A DNA stretch of 64,000 nt. It comes from Peribacillus simplex (GTDB taxonomy: Bacteria; Bacillota; Bacilli; Bacillales; DSM-1321). Positions 41,495-50,080 of the stretch are shown here, in pieces (the stretch's first letter is position 1; the number at the start of each line of letters is the position of its first letter). Below the pieces are notes generated by a model that was not told the DNA's origin, did not search any database, and saw only the letters and a list, made by a program, of their open reading frames with translations. The translations under genes and the position numbers were made by a program. The stretch covers positions 1,516,001-1,580,000 of the forward strand of contig NZ_CP126106.1 of NCBI RefSeq assembly GCF_030123325.1, read 5' to 3'.

Positions 41495-42700
41495 TCATTT
41501 GAAAATGATGGGAGATTCATATTCCCGTTTCATCAATGCAGTTTGATATGGTTCGGACAAACCCAATGCATATACCTGTGCCGCTCGCAAGTCCGTATCG
41601 ATGTCCTGTTTGTGATAGGACGAAAGTTTAGAGATGAGCGGGAGCGGTAAGCCTTTTTTTACAGTGCGAAGATATTCTTGTCCCCGGCCATTCATGCCAA
41701 GAAGTCTGATATAGGCTGGTTGGTCATTGTGAATCACCTGTTCCTTTAATGTATGAGTCATTATATGGACACACATCCGTTGTAGTCGTGTCCATGTGTA
41801 GCGTTTTGTCTTCAGGGCTGCCATGAATCCAGAAAAGCTCGAAGATTGTTTGGCCATCTCCTTTATCCGGTGTTCAATGCCTTCCTCAATTTCGTATATT
41901 CCTGCCAATTCGGCTAAAGAGGAAGAAAGGATTCGGTATTTCAACATGGGCCAATACATTTCCCACTCATGCAAGGCATGGTAGTGGGTTAAATATTGCT
42001 CAAGACCATTCATCGTCGGTTGAGGAATATAATTGGAAACAGCATTTAACCCCTTGTGTTCATGGATGGCTTTACGTATCCCCGTTGCACTGGCAATAGG
42101 GTCTTTGGACAACTTTGTTTCATGGTATCCGGCAGCGACCCTTTGAATCGTATAAGGGCGAATGGAGTAGCCGTTTGAAAGTGCAGCACTTACGTATTCC
42201 TTTCCAAGAATATTATTTGGCTTTGTCAAATCCAATCCGGCATCACCATTGATGATAGATCGATAAGCCTGGGCAGCGCTGGCCGGATAACTATTACCGT
42301 CATCCATGGCCGATTTGATTGCGGCATCGAATGCAGCGGAATTATCCGAAAGAATTCTGTGGGCGGTGATGAATGGTTCAATTCTGCCATCCTCGCTTCC
42401 AAAACAAAAGGAGTCACAGCCAAGGGATTCCAAAAGGGAAATAGATCCTTTGGCAAATATTTCCGCCTTCTGTGTCGCGAAAGCGTAGGGCAGCTCAATG
42501 ACAAGATCTATGCCGCCGTTCAAGGCCATTTCGGCACGTGTCCACTTGCTGACGATAGCGGGCTCGCCACGCTGCAAGAAGGGTCCGCTCATAACAGCGA
42601 CCACAACATCCGCACCTGTTTTTTCTCTACTTTCTCTTGCATGTAAAACATGTCCATTGTGAAAAGGGTTATATTCGACTACTAAACCGCAAGCTTTCAT
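41495..42700 (-). CDS. tmcAL: tRNA(Met) cytidine acetate ligase
   Basis: A 401-residue nucleotidyltransferase-fold enzyme (B. subtilis YlbM) that uses ATP and acetate to make N4-acetylcytidine at the wobble base of elongator tRNA-Met. The N-terminal VVEYNPFHNGHVLHA carries the HxGH signature; GPFLQRGEPAIVSKWTRAEMAL and FGSEDG also match the family. ATG follows GAGGTGA. It is divergent from ylbN, which has a strong promoter between them. Confidence 0.94.
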   Translation of the reverse strand: MKACGLVVEYNPFHNGHVLHARESREKTGADVVVAVMSGPFLQRGEPAIVSKWTRAEMALNGGIDLVIELPYAFATQKAEIFAKGSISLLESLGCDSFCFGSEDGRIEPFITAHRILSDNSAAFDAAIKSAMDDGNSYPASAAQAYRSIINGDAGLDLTKPNNILGKEYVSAALSNGYSIRPYTIQRVAAGYHETKLSKDPIASATGIRKAIHEHKGLNAVSNYIPQPTMNGLEQYLTHYHALHEWEMYWPMLKYRILSSSLAELAGIYEIEEGIEHRIKEMAKQSSSFSGFMAALKTKRYTWTRLQRMCVHIMTHTLKEQVIHNDQPAYIRLLGMNGRGQEYLRTVKKGLPLPLISKLSSYHKQDIDTDLRAAQVYALGLSEPYQTALMKREYESPIIFK

Positions 42701-42861
42701 TCGTTCACCTCAGAGAAAAACTTTGTATTTTATCAACTTAGTGCTAAAATAGTATTTCAAGTAAAATTACTATAAGTAATCGTCCGGATTCTTTGTTTGA
42801 AATGATTCCTAAACTTAGACAATCAGTTAGGATGACTACATTATAGTGTAAAGAAAAAATA

Positions 42862-42890
42862 TTGACAAACTTATAATTGAAAGCTATAAT
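42862..42890 (+). promoter_or_regulatory. Consensus sigma-A promoter of ylbN-rpmF
   Basis: A perfect TTGACA (42862-42867) and a perfect TATAAT (42885-42890) are separated by 17 nt. It is the strongest promoter by sequence in the window, suited to a ribosomal protein transcript. Confidence 0.9.
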
Positions 42891-42918
42891 TATTTTTGTT
42901 GCCTTGAGGTGATTTCAA

Positions 42919-43440
42919 TTGAAATGGACGATTAGTCAACTTCAAAAAATTCGGGACAAAGATTTACGGTTTGATGAACTGGTGGATGTCTTGGACATTA
43001 GAGAAAGAGACCCGCAAATTCGCGATGTTTCTCCGATCAGAGTAGCAGGAAGGGCTGATATCAGCTCGACCGAGATTACTTTTCACTTGCATCTTTCAGG
43101 TGAATTAACATTACCTTGCTCCCGTACACTGGTAGACGTTAAATATCCGATTGATATTGATACAAAGGAAACCTTTCTTTTAAAGGCAGATGGCACTGAT
43201 TTCTACGGAGATGATGTCACTGTTGTGGAAGGTGAAGTTGTAGACCTAATACCGGTAATTAAAGAAAATTTATTGCTAGAAATTCCGATGCAGGTTTTTT
43301 GTGAGGATGTCGATTCGAACGAAGCTGCTCCTCAATCCGGGAAAGACTGGGCCGTTATTTCTGAAGAGGAAAATGAGCATAAGGTTGATCCGAGATTTGC
43401 AAAGCTTGCCGACTTTTTTGACAACAATAAAGAATCTTGA
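42919..43440 (+). CDS. ylbN: YceD/DUF177 family protein YlbN
   Basis: A 173-residue protein of the YceD family, commonly encoded upstream of rpmF and implicated in 23S rRNA or large-subunit maturation. ITFHLHLSGELTLPCSRTL contains the conserved Cys, followed by VKYPIDIDTKETF. The C-terminus is acidic (EEENEHKVDPRFAKLADFF). It starts with TTG 42919 after GAGGTGAT. Confidence 0.9.
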   Translation: MKWTISQLQKIRDKDLRFDELVDVLDIRERDPQIRDVSPIRVAGRADISSTEITFHLHLSGELTLPCSRTLVDVKYPIDIDTKETFLLKADGTDFYGDDVTVVEGEVVDLIPVIKENLLLEIPMQVFCEDVDSNEAAPQSGKDWAVISEEENEHKVDPRFAKLADFFDNNKES

Positions 43441-43447
43441 TTGGAAC

Positions 43448-43471
43448 GAAAAATCGTTAATCCGATTTTTC
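43448..43471 (+). promoter_or_regulatory. Hairpin in the ylbN-rpmF spacer
   Basis: GAAAAATCG pairs perfectly with CGATTTTTC over TTAATC. A T-rich tract follows 4 nt later and the rpmF AAGGAGG comes soon after. It could be an attenuator or processing site that sets rpmF expression apart from ylbN. Confidence 0.45.
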
Positions 43472-43505
43472 CAGCTTTTTTATATTTTTTAAGGAGGTGG
43501 GAATA

Positions 43506-43679
43506 ATGGCTGTACCTTTTAGAAGAACGTCGAAAACTGTAAAAAGAAAACGTCGTACGCACTTCAAGCTTCAAGTACCTGGTATGGTAGAATGCCCGAG
43601 CTGTGGTGGAATGACTCTTTCACATCACGTTTGTAAAGAATGTGGAACATATAAAGGAAAAGAAGTTGTCGCAAAATAA
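43506..43679 (+). CDS. rpmF: Ribosomal protein bL32
   Basis: A 57-residue basic large-subunit protein. The N-terminus AVPFRRTSKTVKRKRRTHFKL binds rRNA, and two CxxC pairs (CPSCGG and CKECG) form a zinc ribbon, so this is the zinc-binding (C+) form. ATG 43506 follows AAGGAGG. It is expected to be cotranscribed with ylbN. Confidence 0.97.
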   Translation: MAVPFRRTSKTVKRKRRTHFKLQVPGMVECPSCGGMTLSHHVCKECGTYKGKEVVAK

Positions 43680-43728
43680 TTTCTTGACCTACTTGAAAGC
43701 TTTGCTTTCTTGATGCAACACGCTAATC

Positions 43729-43760
43729 AAAGCGCAGGGATTTTTCTCTGTGCTTTTTTT
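43729..43760 (+). terminator. Terminator of rpmF
   Basis: AAAGCGCAGGGA pairs with TCTCTGTGCTTT (with G-U pairs) and is followed by T-rich sequence. Confidence 0.82.
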
Positions 43761-43827
43761 ACAAATATATTTGGCAGAATATTTTGAATCATCTATGTTT
43801 ACCGATGATTTTGGAGAAGGTGTTTAC

Positions 43828-44592
43828 ATGGATCAGGTGATTGAAATTGAAAAGGATAAACGCGGTTTCGTGAAGCTCCTATTTAATAGACCGGAGAAAA
43901 GGAATGCCGTGAATTATCAATTGATGGACGAACTTGAGTCGATATTGTCAGAGGCTGCATACGATGATGAAGTTAAGTTGCTAGTCCTGACAGGGGCGGG
44001 CTCCGAGGCATTCTGTTCAGGCGGGGATTTAAGGGAATTTCAGGATTTGCACACAGAAGAAGAGGCCTTTGCTATGTTATCGAAAATGGGTGAAATTCTG
44101 TATAAACTAGCAGTTTTCCCAAAACCAACAATAGCGCTCATCAATGGAAGTGCTTTCGGCGGTGGATGCGAAATAGCGACAGCTTGTGATTTCAGAATAG
44201 CAAAGAGCGAAGTCAAGCTAGGTTTTGTGCAAGGTACACTGGGAATAACGACAGGCTGGGGCGGAGCTTCACTTTTACTTGAAAAAATACCAGAACAAAA
44301 AGCGCTAAAGCTATTATTGGATGCAAAAATACATAAAGCTGAGGAAGCAAAGGAATTTGGTTTCGTAGATGAGATAGTCGGAGAAGGTACGGATGGATGG
44401 GAAAGGTTCGCAGAAGATTTTCTCCGCCATGAGACAGGGGTATTGATGGCCTATAAACGATTGCTGGTCCATAAATGGCAGGGTAGCGGGCTTAAAGGAA
44501 GAATGGATGCGGAAATCCGGGAATGTTCCAAACTGTGGGCGAGTGATGAGCATCATGCTGCGGTCGATCGTTTTTTAAATAAGAAAAAATAA
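43828..44592 (+). CDS. Enoyl-CoA hydratase/isomerase family protein
   Basis: A 254-residue crotonase-fold protein. Characteristic stretches are LLFNRPEKRNAVN, the oxyanion-hole GAGSEAFCSGGDLREF and INGSAFGGGCEIATACDFRIA. The GGCE-type Glu expected for hydratases is present (GGGCEIA), while the second catalytic Glu position reads GWGGAS, so the exact reaction is uncertain. ATG 43828 follows GGAGAAGG. It lies between rpmF and gerR; B. subtilis has no such gene there. Confidence 0.88.
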   Translation: MDQVIEIEKDKRGFVKLLFNRPEKRNAVNYQLMDELESILSEAAYDDEVKLLVLTGAGSEAFCSGGDLREFQDLHTEEEAFAMLSKMGEILYKLAVFPKPTIALINGSAFGGGCEIATACDFRIAKSEVKLGFVQGTLGITTGWGGASLLLEKIPEQKALKLLLDAKIHKAEEAKEFGFVDEIVGEGTDGWERFAEDFLRHETGVLMAYKRLLVHKWQGSGLKGRMDAEIRECSKLWASDEHHAAVDRFLNKKK

Positions 44593-44670
44593 ATATTACA
44601 CGCTCTATATATCTTCTATCTTTCCTAGCATGTGCATATTATGAATTAAAACTTGCTGGGAGGTAGAGAG

Positions 44671-45291
44671 ATGACGATTGCGAGACAAGATGCATGGACT
44701 CATGATGAGGATTTGCTGTTGGCTGAAGTGGTACTGAGGCATATACGAGAAGGCAGTACACAATTAAAGGCGTTTGAAGAAGTGGGGAAACAGTTATCGA
44801 GGACATCTGCTGCTTGTGGGTTCCGTTGGAATTCATTTGTAAGGAAGCAATATAAGTCAGGGATAGAGCTGGCGAAAAAACAAAGGAAGGAACAGGTAGT
44901 CAATAATCCTGAAATGGAAAGGGATTCGGTTGCAGCGGCGGAGCATGTCGCGATTGAAGAAAAAACGCCCGAGCATGAAGATAAAGAATCTATTACCCTT
45001 CAGGAAGTTATATTATATTTAACCAAAATGGATGAATTCTTTCAGCTTGATAATAAGGAAAAAGAACGGATTTCTGAACGGTCCCTATTTCTTGAACGGG
45101 AAAATGTCCGATTATTGGAAGAGAATGTATTGCTTAAAGAAAACCTGAAAGCTGTTGAGGAAGATTACCGTGCGTTAATGCAGATAATGGAGCGCGCAAG
45201 AAAACTTAGTGTACAAGAGGACGAAAAGACTAATCCGAAGGTGAGCTTCCAAATGGATAAGAATGGTAATTTAGAGAGGGTCAATAAATAA
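44671..45291 (+). CDS. gerR: RsfA-family transcription factor GerR
   Basis: A 206-residue regulator (B. subtilis YlbO). The N-terminal Myb/SANT-like DNA-binding domain spans about 1-55 (RQDAWTHDEDLLLAEVVL, CGFRWNSFVRKQY). A variable acidic linker follows, then a C-terminal coiled coil (FLERENVRLLEENVLLKENL). In B. subtilis GerR works in the mother cell to adjust the sigma-E regulon. ATG 44671 follows GGGAGG. Confidence 0.9.
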   Translation: MTIARQDAWTHDEDLLLAEVVLRHIREGSTQLKAFEEVGKQLSRTSAACGFRWNSFVRKQYKSGIELAKKQRKEQVVNNPEMERDSVAAAEHVAIEEKTPEHEDKESITLQEVILYLTKMDEFFQLDNKEKERISERSLFLERENVRLLEENVLLKENLKAVEEDYRALMQIMERARKLSVQEDEKTNPKVSFQMDKNGNLERVNK

Positions 45292-45325
45292 AAAATGCGG
45301 GTGGGAAAATCCGCCCGCATTTTCT
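45291..45325. terminator. Bidirectional terminator, gerR / ylbP
   Basis: AAAATGCGGG pairs with CCCGCATTTT, extended by GG/CC, around a short A-rich loop. Confidence 0.9.
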
Positions 45326-45335
45326 TGATGCTTCC

Positions 45336-45824
45336 TTATTCTTGTGTATCTATTTCTTTATTATCTTGTATGTCAAATGGGCTCCAAATCAGCGGGTTTT
45401 CTCCGAGGTCCCTGTCCAAATCATAGGAAACAGCAGAAAAACCCATCTTTTTCCAAAAGTCTTGTGAATGAACTCTTGGATTGGTTTTGATAGGCATGTT
45501 CAGGCTTTTGGCGAATTCGACCAAAGCTCTTCCATAACCTTTTTTCTGATAGTTAGGCAGGACTTCAAGTTTCCAAAGAACAAGGAAGTCCCTAGACTTG
45601 TCAAAATACTGGTCAAATTTAGCGCTTCTTTTATACAGGCTCATGCGGGCTACAAGTTTGTCGCCATAAAAGATTCCGTAAAAAGGTGATTGGCTGTCAT
45701 TTTCGATGATGTTACCCTCTAAATCATCTAGCATTGACAATTCCTGTATTCCGTATTCTTTGAATTTTTTGAATTCCTCAAGCGTTTTAAAATTTACAAG
45801 TAATCGTTCCACCTTGTATTCCAT
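45336..45824 (-). CDS. ylbP: GNAT-family N-acetyltransferase YlbP
   Basis: A 162-residue GNAT protein. The acetyl-CoA loop is seen as LEVLPNYQKKGYGRALVEF, followed by the C-terminal FWKKMGFSAVSYD. Length and place match B. subtilis YlbP. The substrate is unknown. ATG 45824 follows GGGGGAG. Confidence 0.88.
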   Translation of the reverse strand: MEYKVERLLVNFKTLEEFKKFKEYGIQELSMLDDLEGNIIENDSQSPFYGIFYGDKLVARMSLYKRSAKFDQYFDKSRDFLVLWKLEVLPNYQKKGYGRALVEFAKSLNMPIKTNPRVHSQDFWKKMGFSAVSYDLDRDLGENPLIWSPFDIQDNKEIDTQE

Positions 45825-46272
45825 AAAAAAGCTCCCCCTTAATTCTGATAAACCTCTTCCGATAGTACCCTTTGAAAGTCATCCACTGATCTTCACCATG
45901 TGGAATTCCAGCTTAGGTCAAATCTATTATGACATCATCGACTTATCCTAGCTGTCTAAATGCTTAAAGCCTTTTATCCCCCGCACTTTTCCCTTCGATT
46001 TCTCGTGGGTTAAGTTTGGAGTTATCTTTTGTTCCTAAAAGTATTCAAAATGGCTAAGCTTTTCGTATCTAATATACCATTAAATTAACGCTTAAAGAAG
46101 AAAATATATCTTCAATGGCGTATTAATAATACTTTCCATCGGTTTTTTTAACGAGCCATTGTTAATGGCAGTTCAATTTCATACAATTTCCAACCATGGG
46201 AAAATTGATGCAGGCTAAAAAAGATAATGTGATAAAATAGTGAATATATTTCAAAAAGTAAGGAAGGGTATT
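45825..46272. other. ylbP-panE divergent intergenic region
   Basis: About 450 bp with stops in all frames and no recognisable repeat. A CCCCCGCACTTTTCCC patch near 45975-45995 is GC-richer than its surroundings. TTGATG near 46206 and GATAAAAT near 46231 could belong to a panE promoter, but the spacing is poor. Confidence 0.4.
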
Positions 46273-47157
46273 ATGAGAATTGGAATCATTGGGGGAGGGG
46301 CCATAGGGCTGCTGTTTGCGTCTCATTTAAGTGAAAAACATGGTGTGACACTCTATACTCATACTGCGGATCAGGCGTCCATCATCCAACGCAATGGAAT
46401 CCGTCTTATTGCTGATGGTGAAAGCAGGCTGCTGACAGGCATCATTTCCAAGGGCCTCGATGATGGGATATCGGATGTGGATCTTCTAATATTGGCCGTC
46501 AAGCAATATCACTTGCCGCAGATATTGCCTAGGATCAAAAATATTCAGGTTCCATTGCTTTTCTTGCAGAATGGCTATGGACATATTTCTTATTTAAAGC
46601 AGCTTCAATCCCCGACCATATATGTGGGGGTAGTGGAGCATGGGGCATTGAAACATGACGGGAATACCGTGGAGCATACAGGGCACGGCATTACAAGGGT
46701 CGCTTCCTTTAAAGGGGAACTTGAGCCACTATCGTTAGTGAATGAAAGGATCGATCATTTTCCTTTTGCGAAGAGTGAGGATTTTCACTCGATGCTGATC
46801 GAAAAGCTTATCGTTAATGCAGTGATAAACCCATTAACGGCGATACTTGATGTAGAAAATGGCGGCTTAATCACCAACTCCTTTTACTACCAATTATTTC
46901 AAGACCTTTTTGAAGAAATCTCCGGTATCTTGGAAGTTCAAAATAAGGATGAGTCATTTGAACATGTGAAATCCGTTTGTATGGCAACTGCAGGAAATCG
47001 ATCGTCAATGCTAAAAGATATAGAAAATGGCCGTAAAACGGAAATTGATGCTATTTTGGGTCATATCCTCTCGGAGGCAAAGAGTAAAGGGAAAAGTGAT
47101 TGCCTGACATCTTCTCTATATAAGATGGTCAAAGGAAAAGAGTCTCAGGGGGGATGA
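46273..47157 (+). CDS. panE: 2-Dehydropantoate 2-reductase (YlbQ-type)
   Basis: A 294-residue NADPH-dependent reductase that makes pantoate for CoA synthesis. The N-terminal Rossmann motif is GIIGGGAIG (4-12), the catalytic Lys lies in KLIVNAVINPLTAIL, and AVKQYH and GRKTEIDAILGHI are family features. ATG 46273 follows AGGAAGGG. Some ketopantoate-reductase paralogues have other 2-keto acid substrates, so the assignment is good but not certain. DUF3397 follows after 4 nt. Confidence 0.9.
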   Translation: MRIGIIGGGAIGLLFASHLSEKHGVTLYTHTADQASIIQRNGIRLIADGESRLLTGIISKGLDDGISDVDLLILAVKQYHLPQILPRIKNIQVPLLFLQNGYGHISYLKQLQSPTIYVGVVEHGALKHDGNTVEHTGHGITRVASFKGELEPLSLVNERIDHFPFAKSEDFHSMLIEKLIVNAVINPLTAILDVENGGLITNSFYYQLFQDLFEEISGILEVQNKDESFEHVKSVCMATAGNRSSMLKDIENGRKTEIDAILGHILSEAKSKGKSDCLTSSLYKMVKGKESQGG

Positions 47158-47161
47158 GAAT

Positions 47162-47554
47162 GTGACGTACGTAGTTTCAAACCTTGCCGCGATATTTATT
47201 ACCTTGCCTTTTGTAGGGTATTTACTTTTTTTTATCAGTGCAAAACAATTCACTGGAAACCATAGGCGCTCCGTTCAATTTGCAATGGACATGAGTACGC
47301 TGCTGTTCATATTATCCGTCCATTATTTGATCATTACGATTTGGGATAAGCAAATTCTTTGGGTGATCATGCTGATCATGATCATCAACGCATTCGTGGT
47401 GGTCCTTGTCCATTACAAGGTAAAAGAAGAAATCATTTTCCATAAGGTATTAAAGGGTTTTTGGAGAGTGAACTTCGCCTTCTTTTTTGCGGCTTACCTT
47501 CTATTATTTTTCTTTGGAATAATTACAAGTATTACGAAGATATTGACTACATAA
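47162..47554 (+). CDS. DUF3397 membrane protein
   Basis: A 130-residue protein with four hydrophobic helices (about 5-25, 40-58, 62-82, 100-125), a DUF3397-type architecture known upstream of bshC in Bacillaceae. Function is unknown. GTG 47162 follows GGGGGG at the end of panE, so it is probably cotranscribed with panE. Confidence 0.82.
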   Translation: MTYVVSNLAAIFITLPFVGYLLFFISAKQFTGNHRRSVQFAMDMSTLLFILSVHYLIITIWDKQILWVIMLIMIINAFVVVLVHYKVKEEIIFHKVLKGFWRVNFAFFFAAYLLLFFFGIITSITKILTT

Positions 47555-47596
47555 CATAGAACATCGCATCAATTTTCTGCTGCTGGGCAACTTCTT

Positions 47597-47624
47597 TTGT
47601 TTTCTTAAACCGGAATGTTATACT
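47597..47624 (+). promoter_or_regulatory. Predicted promoter of bshC
   Basis: TTGTTT (47597-47602), 16-nt spacer and TATACT (47619-47624) preceded by TGT, an extended -10. It lies 40 nt before the bshC ATG. Confidence 0.55.
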
Positions 47625-47663
47625 CTAAAAAGAATTGTAGTTGCAGAGAAAGGGAGAACAGAA

Positions 47664-49292
47664 ATGGAGATGAAAGATCTCGCGTTACCATCTTTAAACC
47701 GTTTTGCATCGGACTATTTACTAAACCGTCTTGAAACGGAGGATTATTTTCACTATGACTTGTCTAAGCCTGGCATTTATCTCAATAGATATAATGAATT
47801 GATGAACCGCTCTTTTTTACGTGATGAATTGTCGGACTACATACAACAATACATGTCTCGTTTTTCAATCAGTGAGGCAGTTAAGGGGAATATTGAAAGG
47901 TTGCGCAGGGATGATTCCGTGGTTGTGATTGGAGGACAGCAGGCTGGGTTATTATCAGGGCCGCTGTATACCATTCATAAAGTGATTTCGATCATTAAGC
48001 TTGCGGAAGAACAGGAAAAAGAACTGGGGCAGCCAGTCATTCCAGTTTTTTGGATAGCTGGAGAAGATCATGATTTGGCTGAAGTCAATCATGTTTATGT
48101 TATGAAAAACGGTAAACCCGATAAAAAAAACTATCCTTCCTATCAGCCGTATAAAACAATGGTTTCTGATGTAGAGCTGGACACGGATAAGGCTGAGAAG
48201 TGGCTTGAGGAAATCATTGAAACTTATGGCGAAACGGCCTTTACGAATAAACTCCTGATTGATATGAAGGAAACCATAAAGCAATCGAATACATTCGTCG
48301 ATTTCTTCGCCAGACTGATTCATGAATGGTTCAAAGAATATGGCCTTTTACTGGTCGATGCCGGAGATCCGGAATTAAGGCGAATTGAGAAGGCATACTT
48401 TGAATCGATGGTCAATGAAAGTGGACGGATTGCTGAAATGGTCGAAGAACAGCAATCATTCATGCATGCGAAAGGGTATGCAAAAATGATTGAAATGGAT
48501 AAACGGGCAGCTAATTTATTTTATTATGATCCAGAAAAAAAAGATCGATGTTTACTCGAACGTGTAGAAGGCGGTTTCAGCGGGAAAAACGGTGAGGTAT
48601 CATTTACCGGGGAGGAACTCTTGCAGATTGCCAAAAATCATCCTGAACGATTAAGCAACAATGTCATTACACGCCCGCTCATGCAGGAAATGCTTTTCCC
48701 TGTATTGGCTTTCGTATCTGGACCTGGGGAAATTGCTTATTGGGCAGAATTGAAAAAGGCATTTGAGTTATTTTCCATGAAGATGCCGCCTATCATTCCT
48801 AGGTTGAACATCACGCTGGTAGAGCGCAGTATCCATAGCGACCTTGAAGAAATGGAACTCAGTTTGGAAACTGTTCTGACTGAAGGAACCGCTAATGCTG
48901 TGAAAAGTTACCTTGATTCGGTGAAAGATGAGACGATTGAAACCCTGTTCGGGACACTGAAATCACAGCTTGAAGAGAACCATGAAAAGCTATTTGCCCA
49001 CGCTGTTTCTTTAGATAGAGGACTTGAGCCGATGTTGAACAAAAACATTGAATTCATTCAAAAGCAATTGAATTTCATGTATGGCAAAATCGGTGACCGT
49101 ACAAAGGAACGGCATTCGGTCATATTGAAAAAATATGAACGGATCGCAAATTCACTGTACCCTCTTGGGTCGCCCCAGGAGAGGATTTGGAATGTGTTTT
49201 ATTACTTGAATCAATACGGGCCAGAGTTCGTACGGGATATGATGAAACTGGAATACCGGTTCAATAATCAGCATAAATTGATTTTCATTTAG
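47664..49292 (+). CDS. bshC: Bacillithiol biosynthesis cysteine-adding enzyme
   Basis: A 542-residue enzyme (B. subtilis YllA, 539 aa) that adds cysteine to GlcN-malate to complete bacillithiol, the low-molecular-weight thiol of Firmicutes. The sequence has a nucleotidyltransferase-like core, with VVIGGQQAGLLSGPLYTIHK, VIPVFWIAGEDHDLAEVNHV and FVSGPGEIAYWAEL, and a long C-terminal coiled coil. AGGGAGA precedes the ATG. A terminator separates it from mraZ. Confidence 0.95.
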   Translation: MEMKDLALPSLNRFASDYLLNRLETEDYFHYDLSKPGIYLNRYNELMNRSFLRDELSDYIQQYMSRFSISEAVKGNIERLRRDDSVVVIGGQQAGLLSGPLYTIHKVISIIKLAEEQEKELGQPVIPVFWIAGEDHDLAEVNHVYVMKNGKPDKKNYPSYQPYKTMVSDVELDTDKAEKWLEEIIETYGETAFTNKLLIDMKETIKQSNTFVDFFARLIHEWFKEYGLLLVDAGDPELRRIEKAYFESMVNESGRIAEMVEEQQSFMHAKGYAKMIEMDKRAANLFYYDPEKKDRCLLERVEGGFSGKNGEVSFTGEELLQIAKNHPERLSNNVITRPLMQEMLFPVLAFVSGPGEIAYWAELKKAFELFSMKMPPIIPRLNITLVERSIHSDLEEMELSLETVLTEGTANAVKSYLDSVKDETIETLFGTLKSQLEENHEKLFAHAVSLDRGLEPMLNKNIEFIQKQLNFMYGKIGDRTKERHSVILKKYERIANSLYPLGSPQERIWNVFYYLNQYGPEFVRDMMKLEYRFNNQHKLIFI

Positions 49293-49345
49293 AAAAAACA
49301 TCCGTTTTGGGGAAAAGTGGCGGACACATCATTTTGAATAGGATA

Positions 49346-49377
49346 AAAAGACAGGTGCTGACGCCTGTCTTTTTTTC
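49346..49377 (+). terminator. Terminator of bshC
   Basis: AGACAGGTG pairs with CGCCTGTCT (one G-U) around CTGA and is followed by T7. Confidence 0.88.
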
Positions 49378-49540
49378 TGTTTCCTCGGCTCTTGTCAGGC
49401 AGTGCTTCGACAGTAATGGTGGGACTGCGTCTTAGTCTGAGTCCATTCGAGGAAATTGCATGTTTCTGTGAATAATTTGGCTAAATAAACTTAAGTAGAA
49501 AAGAAGGGAATTTTTACTTGGAAGGAGAAAGTAAAAACAA

Positions 49541-49570
49541 GTGGAGAAAGGTGGGGGAATGTGGTACATT
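49541..49570 (+). promoter_or_regulatory. Predicted MraZ operator: three GTGG repeats with 10-nt period
   Basis: GTGGAGAAAG (49541), GTGGGGGAAT (49551) and GTGGTACATT (49561) form three consecutive 10-nt units. A further GTGGGGG at 49582 overlaps the mraZ ribosome site. MraZ in E. coli and mycoplasmas binds TGGGN/GTGG-type repeats spaced by one helical turn at its own promoter, so this is probably an autoregulatory site. I could not place the promoter confidently; the rest of 49378-49540 holds no gene. Confidence 0.65.
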
Positions 49571-49596
49571 GAGATTAGAATGTGGGGGTATTGGGT

Positions 49597-50028
49597 ATGT
49601 TCATGGGAGAGTACCATCATAACATCGATATAAAGGGCCGTTTGATAGTCCCAGTGAAATTCAGGGAAAATCTCGGGGAGCAATTTGTCCTTACCCGCGG
49701 ACTCGATCAATGTTTATTTGGTTACCCTATGGAAGAGTGGAAGCTGCTTGAAGAAAAGCTGAAAGCCCTGCCTTTAACAAAAAAAGATGCCCGAGCCTTT
49801 ACCCGTTTTTTCTTTTCTGCAGCTACAGAATGCGAAATTGATAAACAAGGGCGAATTAATATCCCCACGCCGCTTACTTCATATGGCCAATTGGAAAAAG
49901 AATGTGTAATTCTTGGTGTTACCAATCGTATTGAGATTTGGAGCAAATCCCTTTGGGAAAACTATTTTTCAGCTTCTGAGGATTCTTTCGCTGAGATAGC
50001 AGAAAATATGATTGGCTTTGATATTTAA
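49597..50028 (+). CDS. mraZ: Transcriptional regulator MraZ
   Basis: A 143-residue AbrB/SpoVT-fold repeat protein that heads the dcw cluster and in other bacteria represses it. The two DNA-binding motifs are visible: NIDIKGRLIVPVKFRE and CEIDKQGRINIPTPL (the DxxGR repeats). ATG 49597 gives the usual N-terminus MFMGEYHHNID; the ribosome site is the GGGGG at 49585-49589. Predicted binding boxes lie just upstream. Confidence 0.95.
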   Translation: MFMGEYHHNIDIKGRLIVPVKFRENLGEQFVLTRGLDQCLFGYPMEEWKLLEEKLKALPLTKKDARAFTRFFFSAATECEIDKQGRINIPTPLTSYGQLEKECVILGVTNRIEIWSKSLWENYFSASEDSFAEIAENMIGFDI

Positions 50029-50080
50029 GGCTGCCCCCAGAAATAGGGTCACTCAATAACCGATTGGAAGGATGTCTAGC

